A DNA stretch of 10,501 nucleotides from an uncultured Flavihumibacter sp. (GCA_946481605.1 CAMLPA010000085.1:1-10501); one strand, 5' to 3'. Shown: positions 1 through 7,017, counted from the first letter of the stretch. The notes: a model not told the origin generated them from the sequence alone. Numbers and translations: made by a program.

Positions 1-868
1 AAAGGCAGGGTTGTGATTCCCAGAATTCCGTATTGATGTTCCTGCCCATATTCATTGGTTCACTCCAGCCTGTTTTGGTTCTGATAGAGTAATACAGGTC
101 GCAACTACCGAATCCAATTTCAAAATTGCAGCCCGTAAAAACGAGCATCTGGCCGTCCTGTGATATGTTCTGCGCGCCTTCATTGAGGTTGGTATTGATA
201 GCCCCGGTTAATCCTTTTGCAGGTCCCCACTTGTTTTCAAGCAATTCGCTTTCATAAAAATCTTCATTGTAATTGTTGATTCTACGTGTGAACACAAGTT
301 GTTTGCGGTCAACAGTGAGGGATGGGAAATACTCCGCATCTTTTGAGTTGATGCCCGCGCCCATGTTCACGGGCGAGAATAGGTAATTTTCACCGGGATG
401 CTTTTCTTTATAACTGATCGCGAAACTGTAACATTTTTTGCGGTATTCACCGGCTTTCCTGGACGTTTCATTAAGGTTCGAAATGGTGAGGAATGTTTCC
501 ACCGCTTTCAGCGCGTTTTCAAAATCTCCTTTGCCCGCCAGATTGATGGAATAGGGGAGATTGTATTCCATAAAATAAGCGGCATCCAGCGACCGGGCCT
601 TTTCATAAGCAGCTACAGCCTTTTCGTATTGCTTGAATTCTCCATGAATGCCGGCAAGCGACAGGTGCGCATCCACGTATTTAGGATCAATGCGCAGGGC
701 ATTTTCAAGATGCTTCATCGCTTCTGCCAATCCTTCCTCCGAAGCCTTGTTCATGGCAAGTTCATATTGCTGAACAGCTTTCTTGTTGACTTTTTCAGGA
801 TTATACTGCGCCAGTGTGGAATGATGGACCAGTAAAACAAACAGTGCGGCACCCAGAATATTTTTCAT
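1..868 (-). CDS. Secreted TPR + PD40 beta-propeller protein (OmpA/PorE-like family), 3' end outside window
   Basis: This frame is open from an ATG at 868 down to the window edge (289 residues seen; the C-terminus is missing). It begins with a signal peptide of about 20 residues (MKN, then a hydrophobic stretch, ending STLA before Gln21). Residues ~25-155 are helical and TPR-like (for example the repeat around AMKHLENALRIDPKYVDAH and the next around YEKAVAAYEKARSLD). From ~170 onward come WD40-like PD40 strands, with the repeating pattern of INT/INS, then acidic residues, then a DG or DRK turn followed by LVFT. This TPR-then-PD40 order is typical of Bacteroidota outer-membrane-associated proteins that end in a peptidoglycan-binding OmpA domain, including the type IX secretion component PorE. 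The OmpA part is not visible, so PorE itself is only a possibility. The gene lies 100 bp beyond queE on the same strand and probably has its own promoter. Confidence 0.85.
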   Translation of the reverse strand, partial: MKNILGAALFVLLVHHSTLAQYNPEKVNKKAVQQYELAMNKASEEGLAEAMKHLENALRIDPKYVDAHLSLAGIHGEFKQYEKAVAAYEKARSLDAAYFMEYNLPYSINLAGKGDFENALKAVETFLTISNLNETSRKAGEYRKKCYSFAISYKEKHPGENYLFSPVNMGAGINSKDAEYFPSLTVDRKQLVFTRRINNYNEDFYESELLENKWGPAKGLTGAINTNLNEGAQNISQDGQMLVFTGCNFEIGFGSCDLYYSIRTKTGWSEPMNMGRNINTEFWESQPCL

Positions 869-898
869 CAGCTTTTTTTAGAATGAACAGCTTTAACG

Positions 899-926
899 CA
901 ATGATATACTAACGAAGCTATTCAAA
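899..926 (-). promoter_or_regulatory. Possible promoter for the TPR/PD40 gene
   Basis: On the minus strand TATCATTG (906-899) matches seven of the eight positions of the Bacteroidota -7 element TAnnTTTG, counting the two free positions. A TTTG (926-923) lies 16 bp upstream, slightly short of the usual 19-21 bp. The predicted leader to the ATG at 868 would be about 25 nt. The site is plausible but weak. Confidence 0.3.
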
Positions 927-968
927 AAATATTCCGGAAACGCTGGAAAAATAGCGGCACTTTAACGG

Positions 969-1592
969 TTAGGGGACGTTAATGTATTTGTGGGTCTGAA
1001 GGGAAAGGCCCCATTTGGGATGCGCCTTAATGTAATCGACGATAAGCGGGGTCATTTTTTCGGCTTTATCCCATTCGGGCTGAAGATAAAGTTTGCAGGA
1101 TGGATTCATTTTTTCCGCCCAGTGTTCTGCCCATTCAAAATCGGATTTGTTGAACACCACCACTTTCAGTTCATGGGCGATAGGCAGTATTTCTTCCACC
1201 GGGGGTTTGAATTTTTTCGGCGAGAAGCAGATCCAGTCCCATTTTCCGGAGACGGGGCTGGAGCCGGAGGTCTCAATATTGGTTTGAAAACCGGCTTCAT
1301 GCAGGGCTTCCGTCAGTTCATCCAATGGGTACATGAGCGGTTCTCCACCGGTAACCACGGCCAGCCGGCCGGGAAATTTTGCTGCTTCGGCCACTATTTC
1401 GCTGATGGCGACCTGCGGGTGTTTAGAGGCGTCCCAACTTTCCTTCACATCGCACCAAACGCAGCCCACATCGCAACCGCCAAGGCGGATGAAATAGGCG
1501 GCTTTTCCCTGGTGGTACCCTTCACCCTGTAAGGTGTAAAAGGCTTCCATGAGGGGAAGTTGCGTGGTAATATGGGAAGTGGTTGTTGTCAT
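969..1592 (-). CDS. queE: 7-carboxy-7-deazaguanine synthase (radical SAM), queuosine pathway
   Basis: The 207-residue protein is a radical SAM enzyme that converts 6-carboxytetrahydropterin to 7-carboxy-7-deazaguanine in the preQ0/queuosine route in the cytoplasm. Visible hallmarks are FYTLQGEGYHQG near the N-terminus, a 4Fe-4S cluster motif CDVGCVWC (CX3CX2C), the SAM-contacting GGEP, ETSG in the core, and a C-terminal LYLQPEW. The length fits the short QueE class. The ATG at 1592 sits directly against the folD stop (TAAATG), so translation is likely coupled. A second Met at residue 15, just before EAFYTLQGEG, is a possible alternative start that would match more typical QueE N-termini. The remaining pathway genes (queD, queC, queF) are not in the window. 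It is probably transcribed from the folD promoter. Confidence 0.95.
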   Translation of the reverse strand: MTTTTSHITTQLPLMEAFYTLQGEGYHQGKAAYFIRLGGCDVGCVWCDVKESWDASKHPQVAISEIVAEAAKFPGRLAVVTGGEPLMYPLDELTEALHEAGFQTNIETSGSSPVSGKWDWICFSPKKFKPPVEEILPIAHELKVVVFNKSDFEWAEHWAEKMNPSCKLYLQPEWDKAEKMTPLIVDYIKAHPKWGLSLQTHKYINVP

Positions 1593-2486
1593 TTAGTCTT
1601 CTTCTTCCGCTTCGTTTTTCGCGATGCAGGCATTGTAAGTATTGCGCATCAGGGCTGCGATGGTCATCAGGCCAACACCGCCGGGAACGGGCGTGATGTA
1701 AGCTGCTTTAGGGGCTACTTCAGCAAAAGCCACGTCTCCGGCGATGCGGAAACCAGTTTTTTTAGAAGCATCAGCTACGCGAGTAATACCCACATCAATA
1801 ATGATGGCGCCCTCTTTCACCATATCGGCGGTCAGGAATTCAGGTTTACCGAGCGCTGCAACGATGATATCCGCGTGCCGGCAAAGTTCCGCGAGGTTTT
1901 TCGTATGCGAGTGCGTGATGGTAACCGTGCAATTGCCCTGCGGGTGGTTGCTGCTGAGGAGCACGCTCATGGGGCGGCCAACGATGTTGCTGCGGCCAAT
2001 CACCACTGCGTGTTTGCCTTTGGTATCTATATTATAGTGTTCCAGCATCAGCATGATGCCGTAAGGGGTGGCGGGAAGGAAGGTGGGCAGGCCCTGCATC
2101 ATTTTGCCCGCGCTTTCCGGGTGGAAACCGTCCACATCTTTGGAAGGATGGATGGTGTTGATCACTTTTTCATCGGAAATATGAGCGGGGAGGGGAAGTT
2201 GAACGAGAATGCCGTCCACATCTTTGTCTTCGTTGAGTTCCCTGATTTTATCGAGCAGGATGAATTCGTTCACGTTTTCCTCGAAGCGGATAAGGGTCGA
2301 TTTGAAGCCCAGTTCTGCACAGTTTTTCACTTTGCTGGCCACATAAGTTTCACTGGCGCCGTTGCTTCCCACAAGGATCGCGGCCAGGTGCGGCGTCTTT
2401 TTGCCCTGTGTCACCAACTGAGCCACTTTGATCTTCAGGTCTTCCTTTATTGCCTGCGAGGCAACTTTTCCGTCGAGTAATTGCAT
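1593..2486 (-). CDS. folD: Bifunctional methylenetetrahydrofolate dehydrogenase / methenyltetrahydrofolate cyclohydrolase
   Basis: FolD interconverts 5,10-methylene-THF, 5,10-methenyl-THF and 10-formyl-THF with NADP in the cytosol. The 297-residue length is normal. The catalytic Tyr48 and Lys52 (YVASK) match the E. coli Tyr50/Lys54 pair. LVQLPLP (94-100) carries the substrate-site Gln96, and KDVDGFHP carries Asp119. The Rossmann NADP site is GRSNIVGRP (164-172), followed by ITHSHT and IIDVG. The C-terminal ITPVPGGVG (264-272) is intact, but the following position is Leu273, where the common family motif has Pro (GPMT). The Cys usual in the TPCTP-type segment is also absent (PATP). Neither change touches the catalytic pair. 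It is the first gene of a folD-queE operon and has an exact -7 element four bases before its ATG. Confidence 0.97.
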   Translation of the reverse strand: MQLLDGKVASQAIKEDLKIKVAQLVTQGKKTPHLAAILVGSNGASETYVASKVKNCAELGFKSTLIRFEENVNEFILLDKIRELNEDKDVDGILVQLPLPAHISDEKVINTIHPSKDVDGFHPESAGKMMQGLPTFLPATPYGIMLMLEHYNIDTKGKHAVVIGRSNIVGRPMSVLLSSNHPQGNCTVTITHSHTKNLAELCRHADIIVAALGKPEFLTADMVKEGAIIIDVGITRVADASKKTGFRIAGDVAFAEVAPKAAYITPVPGGVGLMTIAALMRNTYNACIAKNEAEEED

Positions 2487-2490
2487 GGCG

Positions 2491-2521
2491 CAAAGTTAGG
2501 TGTTTAAACCCTTGAAAGAAA
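2491..2521 (-). promoter_or_regulatory. folD-queE promoter, Bacteroidota type
   Basis: Reading the minus strand, TTTC (2521-2518) is followed by a 19-bp spacer and an exact TAACTTTG (2498-2491), then C and the start codon at 2486. Spacing and -7 sequence match the TTTG/N19-21/TAnnTTTG consensus, with one mismatch in the -33 box. Only four bases separate the -7 box from the ATG, so the mRNA would have almost no leader. Confidence 0.6.
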
Positions 2522-2563
2522 AGAAAAAAACGGTTGTGGCGGCAGGAGATGCGGTCTAACTTG

Positions 2564-2608
2564 CCCTGGTCCGGAAGAAACCGGTTCCGGATGAAAGCAG
2601 GTCCAGGG
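2564..2608. repeat. Nested inverted repeat in the divergent folD / barrel-gene gap
   Basis: TCCGGAA (2570-2576) and TTCCGGA (2585-2591) form a perfect 7-bp inverted repeat with an 8-base spacer; the spacer overlaps a separate palindrome AACCGGTT (2579-2586). An outer pair, CCCTGG (2564-2569) and CCAGGG (2603-2608), encloses it with 11 unpaired bases on the right. No T-run follows, so it is not an intrinsic terminator. It lies upstream of the folD promoter and 48 bp before the barrel gene, so it may be an operator or a structured leader. Confidence 0.45.
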
Positions 2609-2655
2609 AAGATGGCTTGCGGTTAAACTATTGGTGAAACTGAAAAAATGGAGGG

Positions 2656-3459
2656 ATGAAAAAGTGTTATTTGCTTTGGTGTTATTGTTGGTGTTGCTTA
2701 GTGGTGGAGGGGCAGTCTGTACGGGTGCAACCGGCGTACTTTGATCCGCCACAGGGGTTGAGGATTCCGGTGTTTGATGTACGCCAGCTTTTGTTTGAAC
2801 CCGGGCTTGCCGTGCCTGAAAATGGTTGGGCGGGATCGCTGGCGCATCATGTTCCTGGAATAGGCGCAGGCGTTCATTTCAGTCAACTGGCCGTATGCTT
2901 TAATGCCGGAGAAGAAATATTGTTCGGAGGTGCTTATGCCGGGGGAACCGATGAGTTGAAACGAACTGATTTTTTACTGGGGGCTTCAAAGAATTTGGGA
3001 AAGGACTGGCGGGCAGGCATAACGGCGGGTATGGGCATGCTGCGGGCGATAGGCATGCAAGGTGCCGGATGGCCGCAATACAGTATAGGCTTGAGCCGGA
3101 AGATTAACAAAGCCTGGCTATTTAGCGCCACCCTGGAAAACCCATGGCCAGCACCAGGTGAATGGCGTGCTCCATTGTTGCTGAGAACAGGATTACTTTT
3201 TGCTCCCGGAAAGTATTTTAACATCAAATGTCTGTTGATTACGGAAGAAGATCAGGCTACCGCGGCTTTCCTGGGCCTGCAGGTGATGCCTGCTGAAAAG
3301 GTTTGGGCGAAAGCGGGATGGCTCACCGGAAGCCAGGTGTTCTTCGCGGGGTTTGGACTGCATTATCGGAACTGTGCGATAGAAGCAGGCGGGAGGCTTC
3401 ATTTTTCAATGGGTTTTTCTTCATCATTGGCGCTGCACATTAACCGCAATAAGCCATGA
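2656..3459 (+). CDS. Uncharacterised secreted protein, predicted small outer-membrane beta-barrel
   Basis: I do not recognise a named family. The 267 residues start with a signal-peptide-like segment (MKK, then an aromatic and hydrophobic stretch to about residue 19), which is odd in holding five cysteines (4, 9, 11, 13, 14). The rest is rich in Gly and aromatic residues with short alternating strands and turns, for example AGITAGMGMLRAIG, YSIGLSRKINKAWLFSATLE and a C-terminal run around GGRLHFSMGFSSSLALHI. This resembles the small barrels of Bacteroidota envelopes (PorV/PorP-like in general appearance), but no diagnostic motif was found. The stop overlaps the next gene's start by ATGA at 3456-3459, implying coupled translation and a shared role. 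The start at 2656 is chosen because it directly precedes the signal peptide. The GGAGG just before it is too close to act as a normal Shine-Dalgarno for this ATG. Confidence 0.8.
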   Translation: MKKCYLLWCYCWCCLVVEGQSVRVQPAYFDPPQGLRIPVFDVRQLLFEPGLAVPENGWAGSLAHHVPGIGAGVHFSQLAVCFNAGEEILFGGAYAGGTDELKRTDFLLGASKNLGKDWRAGITAGMGMLRAIGMQGAGWPQYSIGLSRKINKAWLFSATLENPWPAPGEWRAPLLLRTGLLFAPGKYFNIKCLLITEEDQATAAFLGLQVMPAEKVWAKAGWLTGSQVFFAGFGLHYRNCAIEAGGRLHFSMGFSSSLALHINRNKP

Positions 3460-5483
3460 GGAAAGTTTATTGGGTGGTGTGGTGTTGCCTGTTTTCTTTT
3501 CAATGCCCGGCGCAGGAAGCCGAGCTGGAGTTAGAACAGTTGTTGGAGGAAGCAGCCATGAACAGTGGCGAGGAAGAAGTGGAGTTCGATTGGCAGGAGC
3601 AATTGCTGGAACTTGAAAGGCGGGGCATTAACCTGAACAGGGCCGAACGTGAAGAAATGATGCAGATTCCCTGGCTCTCTGATTGGCTGATTGCTCAGTT
3701 GCTGACATATAGAAACTTATTTGGTCCAATCCTCGGCATCTATGAATTGCAGGCGATACCGGGATGGGATGTAACCTTAATCAGGAAACTCAGGCCTTAC
3801 CTGAAGTGGGGGCAGGAAGGGGAGGTGCCCTGGAATCTGAGGTGGAAGAAGGGTGAAAGGCGGTTGTCGATGGCGGCTGGCCGTGTGGTACAACGGGCCA
3901 GGGGATTCCTTCCAGAAGGGAACAATCCGCCTGTTTACGCCGGAGCTCCAGAGAAATGGCAGGTTAGGTACAGGTACCAATACCGACGATCGTTGCAATG
4001 GGGTGTTACACTGGAAAAGGATCCCGGTGAAATGTTCATGCGTCATGGCAAGTTAAACGGATTTATGTCTGCACATCTCCAGTTGACGAACTGGAAGGGC
4101 ATTTCGCAACTGAACCTGGGGGATTTCTCCGTAAACATGGGGCAGGGGATGATCCAGTGGCAGGGCATGGGCGCGGGGCCGGGTGGGAACGCAACTGGAA
4201 TATTCAGGCAGGCGCAGCCGGTAAAAGCGCACACGTCAGCCGGAGAACTGCAGTATTATAGAGGAGCAGCCATTATTTATAAGACCGGTCACCTTTCATT
4301 TACCGGTTATACCGGATTACGAAGGCTGGGCGCGGCAATTGAAGTGTTGGATACCGGCTCAGCAGAAGCCTCAACACTGAACCTGGCCGGAACCTTCAGA
4401 ACAGCAACGGAGATGGATAGAAAAGCGAAACTCGGATTATGGGCAATGGGAGGTGTGATGCAATGGGAACATAAAAAACTAAAGCTGGCATTGAACTGGG
4501 CCGGATGGCACTGGCAATATCCATTGAAGGATGGTACTGAACCTTACCAGGTGTTGAGGAAAAATACGAAGAGCCAACAGGGATTATCCATATACGCGTC
4601 GTATGTGGGCAGGGGCGCGTACCTGTTTGGGGAGTGCGCGGCAGATGTGCGCGGAAAGTCTGCTTTCACAGGCGGTTTGCTAATGACGCCATACCGGAAT
4701 ATTGAAATGGCGGTGGCTTTGCGTGCGATCTCACCGGGATATAATGTTTGGAACGGAAGTATATTCGGCGCCTCATCCAGGCCATCCAATGAATATGGAA
4801 TATATACAGGATTGAAATACATTTCGCCTTTCAGAATGGTGTTGGATGTATGGGGAGATGTGTATTACCATCCGTGGTTGAAATACCGTGTCAGTGCTCC
4901 CGGTATGGGTTCCGCTTTCAGAATACACGTCACTGGTAAGCCCGACAGGAATACTGAATGGCGGGTAGCTTATAGGTTCTCCTCCGCCAGCCAGAACAGC
5001 GGAGGGATGGATGTACTCATAGAAACGCCGGAAGAAAGAAAGGTCAACGGGTTAAAACTGTACTGGTCGGTGATCCAGGATCGTGCGTGGCAGTACAGAA
5101 CCAGGTTTGAGTATGTGAACTGGAGAGATAGCGGTAACAATGTTGAAACCGGCAGCCTGTGGCTGGCCGAAGCAAGATGGACACCAACGCGGAAATCGTA
5201 CCATTTTGATGGAAGAATACAATATTTTCAAACGGGGAGTTACAACACCCGGCTGTACGCGCTTGAAAAAGACATCCCTTTGCAGCAGGGCGTTCCTGCT
5301 TTTTATGGGAAGGGATGGAGGTATTACCTGATGATTACTTATAAATACAGAAAGTCGTTTCAATGTTGGCTCCGCGTGGCTCATACAGGTAAGGCGGATG
5401 TGACGGAAACGGGTTCAGGATACAATACAATTCAGGGAAAAGGCAGAACGGAACTTTCCGTACAATGGCAGATTTTGTTCTGA
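3456..5483 (+). CDS. Exported helix-hairpin-helix (ComEA-like) protein with large predicted beta-barrel domain
   Basis: This 675-residue protein has a signal peptide (MRK, hydrophobic core, likely cut after CPA at residue 19). An acidic, probably helical stretch follows (20-55), then two ComEA-type helix-hairpin-helix units: about 58-92 (INLNRAEREEMMQIPWLSD, then TYRNLFGPI) and 94-117 (GIYELQAIPGWDV, then LRPYL). The hairpin Gly-x-Gly is degenerate (PWLSD, PGWDV). Residues ~125-675 are rich in Tyr, Trp and Gly with alternating amphipathic strands such as WQVRYRYQYRRSLQWGVTLE and FRMVLDVWGDVYYH. The protein ends LSVQWQILF, and a C-terminal Phe after an alternating strand is the classic outer-membrane insertion signal. 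Proteins of this layout recur in Bacteroidota, annotated only as HhH-domain proteins; their function is unknown to me. DNA uptake is one idea and a structural envelope role another. Confidence 0.85.
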   Translation: MRKVYWVVWCCLFSFQCPAQEAELELEQLLEEAAMNSGEEEVEFDWQEQLLELERRGINLNRAEREEMMQIPWLSDWLIAQLLTYRNLFGPILGIYELQAIPGWDVTLIRKLRPYLKWGQEGEVPWNLRWKKGERRLSMAAGRVVQRARGFLPEGNNPPVYAGAPEKWQVRYRYQYRRSLQWGVTLEKDPGEMFMRHGKLNGFMSAHLQLTNWKGISQLNLGDFSVNMGQGMIQWQGMGAGPGGNATGIFRQAQPVKAHTSAGELQYYRGAAIIYKTGHLSFTGYTGLRRLGAAIEVLDTGSAEASTLNLAGTFRTATEMDRKAKLGLWAMGGVMQWEHKKLKLALNWAGWHWQYPLKDGTEPYQVLRKNTKSQQGLSIYASYVGRGAYLFGECAADVRGKSAFTGGLLMTPYRNIEMAVALRAISPGYNVWNGSIFGASSRPSNEYGIYTGLKYISPFRMVLDVWGDVYYHPWLKYRVSAPGMGSAFRIHVTGKPDRNTEWRVAYRFSSASQNSGGMDVLIETPEERKVNGLKLYWSVIQDRAWQYRTRFEYVNWRDSGNNVETGSLWLAEARWTPTRKSYHFDGRIQYFQTGSYNTRLYALEKDIPLQQGVPAFYGKGWRYYLMITYKYRKSFQCWLRVAHTGKADVTETGSGYNTIQGKGRTELSVQWQILF

Positions 5484-5529
5484 TATATCCAGGTACTTTA
5501 AATACATTTACAACCAATTTTTACGCATT

Positions 5530-5847
5530 ATGACACAACAAAATAACCAGGAAAACCAGATCAATATTGAAATATCAGAGGAGATGGCGGAAGGAGTGTA
5601 CGTTAACCTCGCTGTGATCACACATTCCCATGCGGAATTTGTAGTGGACTTTGTGAATGTGATGCCCGGAACACCGAAGAGTAAAGTGAAGTCCAGGATT
5701 ATTCTCACACCGCAACATGCCAAGCGGTTAATGAAAGCATTGACCGATAACATTAAGCGTTTCGAAAGTGTGAACGGTCCAATTCAGGACCTCGAAGAGG
5801 TGCAGATGCCGATTAATTTTGGTGGTGGGCCTTTTCCGGAGGCCTGA
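5530..5847 (+). CDS. DUF3467 domain protein
   Basis: This 105-residue soluble protein has the pattern of the DUF3467 family: INIEISEEMAEGVYVNLAVI, then HSHAEFVVDFVNVMPG, a basic KSKVKSRIILTPQHAKRLMKAL core and a helical NIKRFESVNGPI end. Function is not established for the family. No signal peptide or membrane span is visible, so a cytoplasmic location is likely. It starts 46 bp after the barrel gene and lies on the same strand, so read-through from that operon is possible. Only a poor -7 match, TACATTTA (5503-5510), precedes it. There is no Shine-Dalgarno sequence. The start is well fixed, since conserved sequence begins about 10 residues in and no other Met precedes it. Confidence 0.9.
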   Translation: MTQQNNQENQINIEISEEMAEGVYVNLAVITHSHAEFVVDFVNVMPGTPKSKVKSRIILTPQHAKRLMKALTDNIKRFESVNGPIQDLEEVQMPINFGGGPFPEA

Positions 5848-6109
5848 TTGGTCTCAAACGCAAGCTCAAGCTATTAGACTTAGTGCAAGGCTTTAGCTTC
5901 TTTAAATGCTTGTTGTCCGTATTGAAGGAAAAAAGAATACGCGGAACTGCGATATGGACTTTCTGTCCTTTCTTACTTATGGGATTTCGACCCAAAGTAA
6001 TTAAGCTATTTATTACAAACGCTGGCGAAGGTATTCCGGCAATTAAGTTGTGAACGCAAAGCCCGGGAAGAACGCCTTTCTTTCACCTTAATTATTATGA
6101 ATTATCCCG

Positions 6110-6832
6110 TTATAGCGCCCCATGCTCAACGAAACTATAGTATCCGCGTTCACTCACGATGATATGGTCGATAAGTCTGATGTCGTGATAACTTGCGGCT
6201 TCCCTGATCCTGAAAGTGAGTTCTTTGTCGGCCCCGCTTGGGCGCAGGCTTCCTGACGGGTGATTATGGTACAGAATCATGGCCACAGCATCCGCTTCCA
6301 ATGCCTTCCGGAGGATGATCCTCGTATCTGCCACGGTAGACGCGATGCCGCCCAGGCTGATGATTTCGAAGCCTTTCACCCTGTTCGCCTGGTTCAGGTA
6401 GATCACGCCGAACACCTCGTGTTGCTTGTCCTTTAACTGGGCCCTGAGGTATTTCACCACACCCATACTCGCGTTCAGCATAGGCAGGTCAACCGGAGGA
6501 GAGGCTTCCTTCCGGCGACTGAATTCCAGCGCTGCCAGTATCATGGCGGCCTTGGCTTTTCCTACCCCCTTTATGCGCATCAGTTGGGATACACTTTTTT
6601 TTGACAACTGCGCCAGTTCTCTGTTGCTGGTGTCTAATATCTCCCGCGATAATTCGATCGCTGATTTTTCTTTCGTTCCACACCTTAGCAAAACAGCCAG
6701 TAATTCGGAATCACTCAACGCTGAAGGGCCTTTGTTCACCAGCTTTTCACGGGGTTTGTCATCTTCCGCCCATTCGCTGATCGGCTTCTTTTTTACCAGT
6801 TCAGGTTCCTGTTCCACCACCTCCTCTTCCAT
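6110..6832 (-). CDS. radC: RadC family JAMM-domain protein (UPF0758)
   Basis: The 240-residue protein has the two standard RadC parts. The N-terminal UPF0758 region runs from about residue 18 (ISEWAEDDKPREKL, then LSDSELLAVLLRCGT) and holds a helix-hairpin-helix with IKGVGKAKA (87-95). The C-terminal JAMM/MPN+ metalloprotease-like domain (~120-240) has Glu139 and a complete HxHx7Sx2D motif: His189, His191, Ser199, Asp202. All metal-ligand positions are therefore present. Despite its name, a role in DNA repair is not established for the family, and biochemical function is uncertain. The gene stands alone, divergent from the 75-residue membrane protein gene. Its first ~17 residues are very acidic then basic and are not part of the conserved domain; the strong Shine-Dalgarno before 6832 supports this start. 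Confidence 0.95.
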   Translation of the reverse strand: MEEEVVEQEPELVKKKPISEWAEDDKPREKLVNKGPSALSDSELLAVLLRCGTKEKSAIELSREILDTSNRELAQLSKKSVSQLMRIKGVGKAKAAMILAALEFSRRKEASPPVDLPMLNASMGVVKYLRAQLKDKQHEVFGVIYLNQANRVKGFEIISLGGIASTVADTRIILRKALEADAVAMILYHNHPSGSLRPSGADKELTFRIREAASYHDIRLIDHIIVSERGYYSFVEHGAL

Positions 6833-6836
6833 ACAG

Positions 6837-6844
6837 CCTCCTTT
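6837..6844 (-). promoter_or_regulatory. Strong Shine-Dalgarno sequence of radC
   Basis: Minus-strand AAAGGAGG ends four bases before the radC ATG. Full anti-SD complementarity is uncommon in Bacteroidota, and the other starts in this window have A- or T-rich or GC leaders without it. It fixes the radC start. Confidence 0.6.
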
Positions 6845-6848
6845 TTTT

Positions 6849-6856
6849 CAAAGGTA
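6849..6856 (-). promoter_or_regulatory. Possible -7 element for radC
   Basis: Minus-strand TACCTTTG is an exact TAnnTTTG match. No TTTG-like -33 box is seen at the right distance upstream. The predicted transcript start would fall near the Shine-Dalgarno sequence, giving a leader of only about 10 nt, so the true promoter could lie further upstream. Confidence 0.35.
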
Positions 6857-6946
6857 TCTTTTCGGTCCCGGTTTGCCGGACAGTGTTTTCACCTATTCAC
6901 AATTAAATGTTAAATACTGCATGCAAAAACTAACGTGTTTTTACGC

Positions 6947-6976
6947 TTGTACCGGTATATGGGTATGTTATCTTTG
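6947..6976 (+). promoter_or_regulatory. Canonical Bacteroidota promoter for the 75-residue membrane protein
   Basis: TTG (6947-6949), a 19-bp spacer and an exact TATCTTTG (6969-6976) match the sigma-ABfr-type -33/-7 consensus. The ATG at 7018 would have a leader of roughly 35 nt. This is the best-formed promoter in the window. Confidence 0.7.
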
Positions 6977-7017
6977 AAATATCCAATATTTGTGAAACGA
7001 ACCCAATATCCAAGACT

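Noticed and set aside
1560..2480. 306-codon plus-strand open frame opposite folD
   Set aside because: Exact shadow of folD, which has all family motifs; the plus-strand product resembles no protein family.
2504..2752. 82-codon minus-strand open frame in the folD / barrel gap
   Set aside because: Low-complexity Pro/Ser/Asn content, overlaps the start of the barrel gene and lies over the folD promoter; no recognisable family.
5503..5510. TACATTTA as a promoter for the DUF3467 gene
   Set aside because: One mismatch at the key final G, and the nearest TTTG (5474-5477) is 25 bp upstream, too far; kept only as a remark in the gene entry.
5813..5995. 60-codon minus-strand open frame downstream of the DUF3467 gene
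   Set aside because: No start signal, no recognisable motif, and overlaps the DUF3467 3' end; likely chance in AT-rich DNA.
5989..5999. TTCGACCC-like string reminiscent of a tRNA T-arm
   Set aside because: No matching acceptor, D or anticodon arms can be folded around it.
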